Assembly: GCA_947464665.1 (NCBI GenBank)
Contig: CANHXV010000036.1
Coordinates: 1-14,246 of the forward strand
DNA length: 14,246 nucleotides
Source: Comamonadaceae bacterium
GTDB taxonomy: Bacteria > Pseudomonadota > Gammaproteobacteria > Burkholderiales > Burkholderiaceae_C
Direction of reading: 5' to 3'
This document shows, one piece after another, positions 1-5,687 of the stretch. The first letter of the stretch is position 1. Every line of letters starts with the position of its first letter. Under the pieces are notes generated by a model. That model did no database searches and had not been told where the DNA came from. It saw nothing but the letters and a program-made list of their open reading frames with translations. A program made the position numbers and the translations under genes.

Positions 1-82
1 CGATCGAGTTGCCGACAAAGACCGTGCCGTCTGCAAGCGCCAAGATGGCTAAGGGGAAGGTTCCCTGAAGAGACAAAAGCAC
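1..82 (-). CDS. carA: Carbamoyl-phosphate synthase small subunit, N-terminal fragment (runs off the left edge)
   Basis: Only the first 27 codons are in the window. CarA is the glutaminase subunit of carbamoyl-phosphate synthase; it releases ammonia from glutamine for CarB, feeding arginine and pyrimidine synthesis in the cytosol. The translation begins MLLSLQGTFPLAILALADG and continues with TVFVGNSI, matching the family's conserved N-terminus (LALADGTVF.G.SIG). The start is a GTG at 82-80, chosen because a GGAG Shine-Dalgarno (minus strand, 92-89) lies 6 nt upstream and because the conserved part begins a few residues later. The catalytic amidotransferase domain lies outside the window. It has the same orientation as the upstream genes but is separated by 232 bp containing a strong -10 box, so it probably begins its own transcription unit (carAB). 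The identity rests on a short segment, but the motif is distinctive. Confidence 0.85.
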   Translation of the reverse strand, partial: MLLSLQGTFPLAILALADGTVFVGNSI

Positions 83-211
83 TGGGTTCTCCGGTATGGT
101 TCGGGTACGCCCCAGCACGCGCAAGATTCACCCTAGATGGCTCTCTTTTTGGCTGCTTTTGAAGGGAAATGGCTTGTTGTGAGCGGGTGCGTACAGGTTG
201 ATGCGGGAAAG
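83..211 (-). promoter_or_regulatory. Predicted carA 5' leader, with possible long-range helix
   Basis: This is the untranslated stretch between the predicted start site and the carA start codon. It contains two complementary segments. The plus-strand segment at 185-194 (gggtgcgtac) can pair with 105-113 (gtacgcccc) in the transcript, giving six plus three base pairs with one bulged base around a 71-nt loop. No classical terminator with a U-run is visible, and I recognise no known riboswitch. carAB is pyrimidine- and arginine-regulated in many bacteria, but nothing here identifies the mechanism. Confidence 0.25.
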
Positions 212-217
212 CCTCCC

Positions 218-246
218 ATTATAGCCGTGACTCTTCCCCTGCCCGA
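218..246 (-). promoter_or_regulatory. Probable carA promoter
   Basis: On the minus strand a perfect TATAAT lies at 223-218. The hexamer 17 nt upstream (246-241, TCGGGC) is a poor match to TTGACA, so the -35 is weak and the promoter may need an activator. Transcription would start near 211, giving a 5' leader of about 130 nt before the carA GTG. The position between the methyltransferase stop and carA supports it. The -10 is seen directly; promoter activity is inferred. Confidence 0.55.
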
Positions 247-314
247 CCTTCGAGCACCTGATTTTTCACTGAAAAGAGCGAAAGGGCATTCGATGACAAC
301 AGCTGCATGACCAC

Positions 315-1085
315 TTACTTTGAAGTGGCGCTGGCGTGCAGGCAAATGGCCGCGGCCGTGGCCACGTTCAATGACTCCTCGCCACCGGGCTGAGCAATAC
401 GAACTTTTTGATTCACCCTCGCCATCAATTCAGGCGACACGCCCTGCCCTTCGTGCCCAAGCACCCAAGCGCAGTGTCGAGCCAATTTGCCCTGTTGAAC
501 CAATTCATGCAAATAGGGGCCTTCATGCACATCGGTTCCTAGCAAAGGCACCTGAAGCGCCTGCAGCAGGTCCAAACTGGCCGACTCGATCAGGCTCAAA
601 GCAAAATGGGCCCCCATTGCGGCACGCAAGACCTTAGGTGACCACAAACCCGCTGTGCCTTTGATAGCCACCACTTGTTTGAAGCCAAATGCAGAAGCAC
701 TGCGCAAAATAGCACCTACATTGCCAGCGTCTTGGAGCCGATCTAACACGACGGTGGCAGCTCTGGGGTCTAGTGCTGGCGAATCGGGAAGCGGAAACAG
801 GAAACCCATTTTGGCGGGCGACTCAAGCGCGCTCAAGCCTTCAAACAAATCATCGGGCACCGTCCAAACCTCGTTGGCACATTGCGACCACTCAAATTCA
901 GAGGCCTGCCAAATAGACTTTGAAAAAATTGCCAATTCGGATTTGAGACCCTGCGCCATAGCAGCACGGCACAGGTGATCACCCTCCAGCCAAACCAAGC
1001 CCAACTTGCGATAGGCCTGCGGGTCTTGCGCCAATCGGCGAATGGTTTTAAGCCGCGGGTTGTCTTTGGAGGTGATCAGGTTCAT
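315..1085 (-). CDS. SpoU/TrmH-family RNA 2'-O-methyltransferase
   Basis: A 256-residue SAM-dependent methyltransferase of the SPOUT class, predicted to 2'-O-methylate a ribose in rRNA or tRNA. Residues 1-100 resemble the SpoU substrate-binding (L30e-like) domain, with the usual opening (SKDNPRLKTIRRL). The three SpoU motifs follow. Motif 1 is NVGAILRSASAFGF at 122-135, with the catalytic-type Arg128. Motif 2 is LGHEGQGVS at 209-217. Motif 3 has SLNVATAAA at 238-246 and forms the knotted SAM site. The start at 1085 is chosen because the protein alignment begins there and the ATG overlaps the rnhB stop (ATGA), indicating translational coupling. An in-frame upstream ATG at 1157 lies inside rnhB and is unlikely. 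The exact target is uncertain: relatives are often labelled RlmB or TrmH, but sequence alone does not separate them. A 6-bp hairpin at 311-328 overlaps the stop codon but lacks a U-run. Confidence 0.9.
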   Translation of the reverse strand: MNLITSKDNPRLKTIRRLAQDPQAYRKLGLVWLEGDHLCRAAMAQGLKSELAIFSKSIWQASEFEWSQCANEVWTVPDDLFEGLSALESPAKMGFLFPLPDSPALDPRAATVVLDRLQDAGNVGAILRSASAFGFKQVVAIKGTAGLWSPKVLRAAMGAHFALSLIESASLDLLQALQVPLLGTDVHEGPYLHELVQQGKLARHCAWVLGHEGQGVSPELMARVNQKVRIAQPGGEESLNVATAAAICLHASATSK

Positions 1086-1714
1086 TTTTGAGAAGCCGCC
1101 AAAATAGCCTGCGTGACAGGGGCAAAGGTTTTGCGGTGAAAAGGCGTGGCGCCCCAAGTTTGAAGCGCCTTAAGGTGGACGGCTGTGCCATAGCCTTTGT
1201 GGGCATCAAAACCATAGTCGGGAAACTGAAGGTGCATGTCGTCGCACATGCGATCGCGATGCACCTTGGCCAAAATAGAAGCAGCCGAAATTTCCTGCAC
1301 TTTTTCGTCACCCTTCACAATGGCCTCTGCGCGCACATCCAAGATGGGCAAACGGTTGCCATCCACATAGACCAAAGTTGGCTTTAAGCGCAAAGCTTCC
1401 ACCGCCCTTTGCATGGCCAACATCGTGGCTTGCAAAATATTCAATCGGTCAATCTCTTCAACGCTGGCTTCGGCGATGGCAAAGCACAAAGCCTTGGCTC
1501 GAATTTCATCAAACAAACGTTCGCGGGTTTTGGCCGTTAGTTTTTTGGAATCGGCCAAGCCTTTGATGGGCTTGAGCTCATCCAGAATGACTGCAGCGGC
1601 CACCACAGGTCCAGCCAAAGGTCCGCGCCCAGCCTCGTCAACACCGGCCAACAAACCGGGCGTGTCCCAAGCCAGGCTGACTTGTTCAGGCTTTGACAAT
1701 TTTTTGGATCGCAT
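1082..1714 (-). CDS. rnhB: Ribonuclease HII
   Basis: A 210-residue endonuclease that cuts the RNA strand of RNA-DNA hybrids and removes single ribonucleotides misincorporated in DNA. The family signature GVDEAGRGPLAGPVVAAAVI sits at residues 24-43, with catalytic Asp26 and Glu27. The other two acidic residues are Asp118 (YVDGNRLP) and Asp136 (KGDEKV). DSKKLT at 55-60 and AASILAKVHRDR at 144-155 are also typical. Length is close to E. coli RnhB (198). The ATG at 1714 is used; it gives a 29-nt overlap with the end of lpxB, and no good Shine-Dalgarno is visible, so expression is probably coupled to lpxB. An in-frame reading frame extends further upstream inside lpxB but has no family similarity. 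Placement right after lpxB is the normal proteobacterial arrangement. Confidence 0.95.
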   Translation of the reverse strand: MRSKKLSKPEQVSLAWDTPGLLAGVDEAGRGPLAGPVVAAAVILDELKPIKGLADSKKLTAKTRERLFDEIRAKALCFAIAEASVEEIDRLNILQATMLAMQRAVEALRLKPTLVYVDGNRLPILDVRAEAIVKGDEKVQEISAASILAKVHRDRMCDDMHLQFPDYGFDAHKGYGTAVHLKALQTWGATPFHRKTFAPVTQAILAASQK

Positions 1715-2888
1715 GGGCGGCAAGTGTGGGCGTGTCACGCAGCAAAGACTGATGGATGGTTTCAAATCGACTGGCCAAGGCTTGCGCCTTTTCAGGGGAA
1801 CGCAGCCAATCCAAAACAGCATTTGCCATATTTTCGGGTGTGGCTTGATCTTGCAACAACTCAGGCACACAAAACTCTTGCGCCAAGATGTTGGGCAGGC
1901 CCACCCATGGCTGAAGCTTCTTGCGCTTCATCATTTGCCAGCTGATCCAATGCATGTTGTAGGCAATGACCATGGGCTTTTTAAACAACGCTGCTTCAAG
2001 TGTGGCAGTGCCACTGGCAATAAGCGTGACATCGCACGCAGCCAATGCCGCGTGGGACTGACCCTGCAACACTTGAACTTGTGTAGCACCCAATTTGTCT
2101 CGAATGCGTTCAATGCGTGCATGCATAAAAGGCATGGCGGGTAACACAAATTGCAAGTTGGGTTGTTGCTGACTGAGCAACATAGCCGCTTTGAAGAAGC
2201 GATCGGCCAAATACGTAATTTCGGTTTCACGACTGCCAGGCAACAGAGCCAACACAGGCCGATTGGGGTCTAGTTTCAAGTCAAGCCGTGCTTTGAGAGT
2301 GTCCACCTTCATGGGAATGGCTTGCGCCAAGGGATGCCCCACATAAGTTGCCTCAATACCATGCGCATGCAGCAAGTCTGTTTCAAACGGAAAAATGCAA
2401 AGCACATGATCCACACTCTGTTTGATTTTTTCAATGCGCTCTGCGCGCCACGCCCAAATAGAAGGACACACGAAATGCACAGTGGGAATGCCGGCTTGTT
2501 TTAAATCACGTTCCAAGTCGAGGTTGAAATCGGGCGCATCAACGCCCACAAAAACCTGTGGTGGCGTGGCCAGTAATTGAGCTTTGAGTTGATTGCGAAT
2601 GCCCACAATTTCTCGGTAGTGCCTCAAGACCTCAACATAGCCTCGCACGGCCAATTTATCTGATGGCCACAAAGCCTTAAAGCCTTGGGCTTCCATGCGA
2701 GGCCCTCCAATGCCATACAAGTTGGCTTTGGGCCATTGCGCACGAATGCCCTGCATCATCAGGCCTGCCAACAAGTCGCCTGAGGTTTCTCCAGCCACCA
2801 TGGCCATGGAAAAAGCCCTTTCACTGGCTTTAAAAAAAGCCCCATCAGGGGCTTTTAGAGGCTGAGACATGCCAGGCGTTTGCACCAT
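1686..2888 (-). CDS. lpxB: Lipid A disaccharide synthase
   Basis: A glycosyltransferase (GT19) at the inner-membrane face that joins UDP-2,3-diacylglucosamine to lipid X, forming the beta-1,6 disaccharide of lipid A. Visible family blocks are MVAGETSGDLLAG near residue 30, YGIGGPRME, GVDAPDFN, PSIWAWR, YVGHPLA, LLPGSRETEI and ASGTATLEAALFKKPMV. As listed the protein is 400 residues, with the ATG at 2888 directly abutting the lpxA stop. Residues 1-27 precede the conserved core and have no obvious counterpart in E. coli LpxB. An alternative start at Met28 (ATG at 2807, with AAAGGG upstream) would give 373 residues and place a terminator-like hairpin (2832-2856) in an intergenic leader. The gene identity is secure; the start is not. 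Confidence 0.95.
   Translation of the reverse strand: MVQTPGMSQPLKAPDGAFFKASERAFSMAMVAGETSGDLLAGLMMQGIRAQWPKANLYGIGGPRMEAQGFKALWPSDKLAVRGYVEVLRHYREIVGIRNQLKAQLLATPPQVFVGVDAPDFNLDLERDLKQAGIPTVHFVCPSIWAWRAERIEKIKQSVDHVLCIFPFETDLLHAHGIEATYVGHPLAQAIPMKVDTLKARLDLKLDPNRPVLALLPGSRETEITYLADRFFKAAMLLSQQQPNLQFVLPAMPFMHARIERIRDKLGATQVQVLQGQSHAALAACDVTLIASGTATLEAALFKKPMVIAYNMHWISWQMMKRKKLQPWVGLPNILAQEFCVPELLQDQATPENMANAVLDWLRSPEKAQALASRFETIHQSLLRDTPTLAAHAIQKIVKA
2832..2856 (-). terminator. Terminator-like hairpin at the lpxA/lpxB junction
   Basis: On the minus strand a perfect 9-bp stem (AAAAGCCCC / GGGGCTTTT) encloses a 4-nt loop (TGAT) and runs straight into seven T residues (2838-2832), the textbook form of an intrinsic terminator. 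It lies 33-57 nt downstream of the annotated lpxB start, or between lpxA and lpxB if lpxB begins at 2807. If active it would act as an attenuator lowering lpxB, rnhB and methyltransferase transcription. If translated through, ribosomes would prevent it folding. The structure is seen directly; function is inferred. Confidence 0.6.
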
Positions 2889-3692
2889 TTATCTCACAAT
2901 GCCACGGTCTGGCGAAGTACCTTGTAAGAAGCTGACCATCATATGGACATCCTCCTTGGCTTCAGGGTACTTTTGCTTAAGCAACTCAATTTGGCTTTGG
3001 GCCTGTGCGAGAGTGAGTTGCTGTCGGTACAAAGTTTTGTGCATGGCCTTCACTGCTGAAATTCTTTCAGGCGTGAAGCCACGTCTTCGGAGACCTTCAA
3101 AGTTCATCGATCTGGCTTGAGCCGGCTGACCTTGCGCCATGACAAAGGGCGGCAAATCGGCGAACAGCAAAGAGTGCATGGCCGTGAAACTGTGCGCACC
3201 TAAGCGACAAAACTGATGTACCACCGTGAAGCCACCCAAAATCACCCAGTCGTCTACATGCACATGGCCAGCCAACTGAGAACTGTTGGCAAAGATGGTG
3301 TGATTGCCCACCTTGCAGTCGTGCGCCAAATGAACATAGGCCATGATCCAGTTGTCGTTACCCAACTGGGTGACACCCGTATCGCCAGGCGAGCCAATGT
3401 TGAAAGTGCAAAACTCGCGAATGGTGTTGCGGTCGCCAATGACCAACTCACAGGGCTCACCCGCATATTTTTTGTCTTGCGGCACAGCGCCTAAAGAGTT
3501 GAATTGAAAGATCTTGTTGTCTTTGCCAATGGTGGTGTGGCCTTCTATGACGCAATGGCTGCCAACTGTGGTGCCAGCGTCGATGCGAACATGCGGGCCA
3601 ATGACCGTGTAAGGCCCCACCATGACACTACCGTCAAGCTGCGCAGCAGCATCTACGATGGCTGTGGGATGAATACGAGTCTGCGTCGTCAT
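2889..3692 (-). CDS. lpxA: UDP-N-acetylglucosamine acyltransferase
   Basis: A cytosolic left-handed beta-helix trimer that carries out the first step of lipid A synthesis, moving a 3-hydroxyacyl chain from ACP to the 3-OH of UDP-GlcNAc. The 267-residue length is close to E. coli (262). Hexapeptide repeats fill residues 8-190, followed by a helical C-terminal domain. The catalytic His is His124 in AHLAHDC-like context (VHLAHDCKVGN), matching E. coli His125. HQF at 159-161 matches the E. coli His160 region. At the position of E. coli Gly173, the acyl-chain ruler, this protein has Met172. In Pseudomonas a Met there goes with a 10-carbon chain, so a short 3-OH acyl at the lipid A 3 position is expected. 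fabZ ends 12 bp upstream, and lpxB begins immediately after the stop (TAAATG). Confidence 0.97.
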   Translation of the reverse strand: MTTQTRIHPTAIVDAAAQLDGSVMVGPYTVIGPHVRIDAGTTVGSHCVIEGHTTIGKDNKIFQFNSLGAVPQDKKYAGEPCELVIGDRNTIREFCTFNIGSPGDTGVTQLGNDNWIMAYVHLAHDCKVGNHTIFANSSQLAGHVHVDDWVILGGFTVVHQFCRLGAHSFTAMHSLLFADLPPFVMAQGQPAQARSMNFEGLRRRGFTPERISAVKAMHKTLYRQQLTLAQAQSQIELLKQKYPEAKEDVHMMVSFLQGTSPDRGIVR

Positions 3693-3704
3693 AGGCTTGA
3701 TCGA

Positions 3705-4145
3705 TTAAGACACTTTGCGCATGGTGCACATGAGTTCGGCTTCCACCGCAATCTCATCACCCACTTTGGCGCGAGCTTTGAATTTGAAAATACCTGATTT
3801 CATTCGATCCAGTTCAACTTCTAAAATGAGCTGGTCGCCTGGTTCAACGGGTCGCTTAAAGCGTGCACCGTCAATGCCAGCAAAGTAATACACAGTTTTT
3901 TCATCGGGTGTTTCACCCAAAGTATCAAATGCCAAAAGGGCTGCGGCTTGTGCCAATGCCTCTAGCATTAAAACGCCTGGCATGACAGGGCGCGATGGAA
4001 AGTGGCCCGTGAAATAAGGTTCATTAATCGACACGTTTTTGAGGGCTTTGATGCGAACGCCTTTTTCAATTTCCAAAACACGATCCACCAACAAAATGGG
4101 AAAGCGGTGCGGCAGTTGCTTGAGGATTTGATAGATGTCCATCAT
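3705..4145 (-). CDS. fabZ: 3-hydroxyacyl-ACP dehydratase
   Basis: A cytosolic hot-dog-fold enzyme of type II fatty acid synthesis that dehydrates 3-hydroxyacyl-ACP to trans-2-enoyl-ACP. It competes with LpxA and LpxD for the same 3-hydroxyacyl-ACP pool, which explains its place among the lpx genes. The 146-residue protein has LPHRFPILLVDRV at 11-23 and the active-site segment GHFPSRPVMPGVLMLEALAQ at 47-66, with catalytic His48 and Glu62 (E. coli His54 and Glu68). The ATG at 4145 overlaps the lpxD stop by 4 nt (ATGA); a second ATG follows immediately, so the start may be one codon later. Both imply coupling to lpxD. Confidence 0.97.
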   Translation of the reverse strand: MMDIYQILKQLPHRFPILLVDRVLEIEKGVRIKALKNVSINEPYFTGHFPSRPVMPGVLMLEALAQAAALLAFDTLGETPDEKTVYYFAGIDGARFKRPVEPGDQLILEVELDRMKSGIFKFKARAKVGDEIAVEAELMCTMRKVS

Positions 4146-5137
4146 GATTTATTTTCCTGAAAATGTGGCTGAAGATACTGGGTCTCCAGCAATTTGATTC
4201 GGTCGCGCAGCTTGTGCAATTGCTTCAAGCTGGCTGCATTTTTTTCCCACGTGGCATTGTCATCAATGGGAAAAAGCCCCGTGTAATGGCCCGGCTGAGT
4301 AATAGAGCGTGTGACAACGGTAGCAGCAGATACATGCACGCCATCGGCCAGTGTGAGGTGGCCCAGCACAATGGCCCCGCCGCCCACAGTGCAATGCGCA
4401 CCAATTCGTGCACTGCCAGCAACGCCCACACAGCCCGCCATGGCAGTGTGTTTTCCGATGTGCACGTTATGGCCAATTTGAATAAGGTTGTCGAGCTTCA
4501 CACCATCTTCAATGACGGTGTCTTCCAGGGCACCCCGATCGATGCAGGTGTTAGCGCCGATTTCAACATCGTTGCCAATTTTGACGGCACCGAGTTGCTC
4601 AATTTTTTCCCACTCGCCTTGGTACATTGCAAAGCCAAAGCCATCGGCACCGATGACCACGCCCGAGTGAACGATACAGCGCTGCCCAATTTCACAAGCC
4701 TCGCCCACAGTCACTCTGGATTTGAGTTGTGTATGGGCACCAACCTTGGCGCCCCGCTCCACCACACACAAAGGACCAATGATGGCCGTGTCTGCAATGT
4801 CAGCCTCAGGGTCAACCACGGCGCTGGGATGGATTCGGGCTTCCACTGCAGGTGTGGTTTGCTTTTTCCAAAATTGGGTGAGCCTAGCGAAATAGAGGTA
4901 CGGGTCTTCAGTGACGATGCAAGCACCCCGCGTGAGCGCTAATTCTTGAAATTGGGCAGTCACAACCACGCAGGCAGCATGAGATTTTGTGAGGTGTGTT
5001 TGGTATTTGGGATGACTTAGAAAACTCAAGTCACTTGGGCCCGCCGTTTCAAGTGGTGCCAAATTTTGGATGGAGGTTTGCGGACTGCCTTGAAGGCTAC
5101 CGCCTAAAGCTTTAACGATATCGCCAAGCAGCACCAC
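4142..5137 (-). CDS. lpxD: UDP-3-O-(3-hydroxyacyl)glucosamine N-acyltransferase
   Basis: This cytosolic enzyme adds the second 3-hydroxyacyl chain, on the 2-amino group, in the third step of lipid A synthesis. The 331-residue protein (E. coli 341) has an N-terminal uridine-binding domain with LSFLSHPKY at 37-45, where Phe39 and Tyr45 fit the uracil-stacking residues of the family. A left-handed beta-helix of hexapeptide repeats covers about 105-285 and a helical C-terminus ends the protein. The catalytic His is His223 in IQIGHNVHIG. IGADGFGFA at 162-170 is also characteristic. The start is GTG at 5137; a second GTG follows directly, and only a weak GGA lies 8 nt upstream, so the start may shift by one codon. 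skp lies 31 bp upstream. Confidence 0.96.
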   Translation of the reverse strand: MVLLGDIVKALGGSLQGSPQTSIQNLAPLETAGPSDLSFLSHPKYQTHLTKSHAACVVVTAQFQELALTRGACIVTEDPYLYFARLTQFWKKQTTPAVEARIHPSAVVDPEADIADTAIIGPLCVVERGAKVGAHTQLKSRVTVGEACEIGQRCIVHSGVVIGADGFGFAMYQGEWEKIEQLGAVKIGNDVEIGANTCIDRGALEDTVIEDGVKLDNLIQIGHNVHIGKHTAMAGCVGVAGSARIGAHCTVGGGAIVLGHLTLADGVHVSAATVVTRSITQPGHYTGLFPIDDNATWEKNAASLKQLHKLRDRIKLLETQYLQPHFQENKS

Positions 5138-5168
5138 AGCATGAGTCCAATTCTCTCTGTGCGGGCGC

Positions 5169-5687
5169 TTATTTGCCAGCGGTTGAATTGAGAGACTTGA
5201 TGACTTTGTCTGTGATGTCGTGCTTGGGGTTGATGTAGGCGGCCTCTTGAAAAATAACGTCGTATTTTTCAGCTTCAGCCACCAACTTCACTGCACGGTT
5301 TGCGCGCTCAATCATAACTTGTTGTTCTTCATTTTTGCGCGTGTTCAGGTCTTCTTGAAATTCACGTCGCTTGCGCTGAAACTCGCGATCTTGATCCATG
5401 ATTTGCTTTTGACGGGTGTTGCGCTGCGTTTCAGACAAGGTGGGCGCTTCACGTTCAAATTTATCGGATGCAGTTTTGATGGTGTTACCCAAGTCAACCA
5501 AATCTTTTTCACGCTTTGAAAACTCTTGCTCCAACTTAGCTTGCGCAGACTTAGCAGTACTGGCCTCGCGAAAAATGCGATCTGTATTGACAAAACCAAT
5601 TTTGAATTCCTGAGCGCTGACAACGCTTGCACCCAGAGCACCGAATGCCAACAGACAAACTTGTGAGAAATGACGAAGTGTTTTCAT
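5169..5687 (-). CDS. skp: Periplasmic outer-membrane protein chaperone Skp (OmpH family)
   Basis: A periplasmic trimeric chaperone that holds unfolded outer-membrane proteins between the Sec machinery and the Bam complex. The 172-residue precursor has a signal peptide (basic MKTLRH, hydrophobic core, likely cut after SVVSA at residue 25) followed by the conserved start of the mature protein (KIGFVNTDRIF). Residues 40-150 are highly charged (many Lys, Arg, Glu and Gln) and predicted to form the long alpha-helical tentacles. The ending includes DVIFQEAAYINPKHDITDKV, typical for the family (YADPKYDIT-like). The ATG overlaps the bamA stop by one base (TAATG), so bamA and skp are translationally coupled, matching their joint role in outer-membrane protein biogenesis. 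Confidence 0.95.
   Translation of the reverse strand: MKTLRHFSQVCLLAFGALGASVVSAQEFKIGFVNTDRIFREASTAKSAQAKLEQEFSKREKDLVDLGNTIKTASDKFEREAPTLSETQRNTRQKQIMDQDREFQRKRREFQEDLNTRKNEEQQVMIERANRAVKLVAEAEKYDVIFQEAAYINPKHDITDKVIKSLNSTAGK

Noticed and set aside
311..328. Hairpin over the methyltransferase stop codon as a terminator
   Set aside because: The 6-bp stem (CCACTT/AAGTGG) has no following U-run on the minus strand.
133..345. A 70-codon minus-strand reading frame between the methyltransferase and carA, ending in a 28-codon tail that starts MGGFPAS
   Set aside because: The long form overlaps the methyltransferase end and has no recognisable family. The short form's ATG is inside the -10 box (TATAATG), so it would not be in the carA transcript as predicted.
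1413..2144. A 243-codon plus-strand open frame
   Set aside because: It is antisense to rnhB and lpxB, which show full catalytic motifs. The translation has no family resemblance.
4163..4942. A 259-codon plus-strand open frame
   Set aside because: It is antisense to lpxD and lies entirely within it; composition is that of a reverse-strand shadow.
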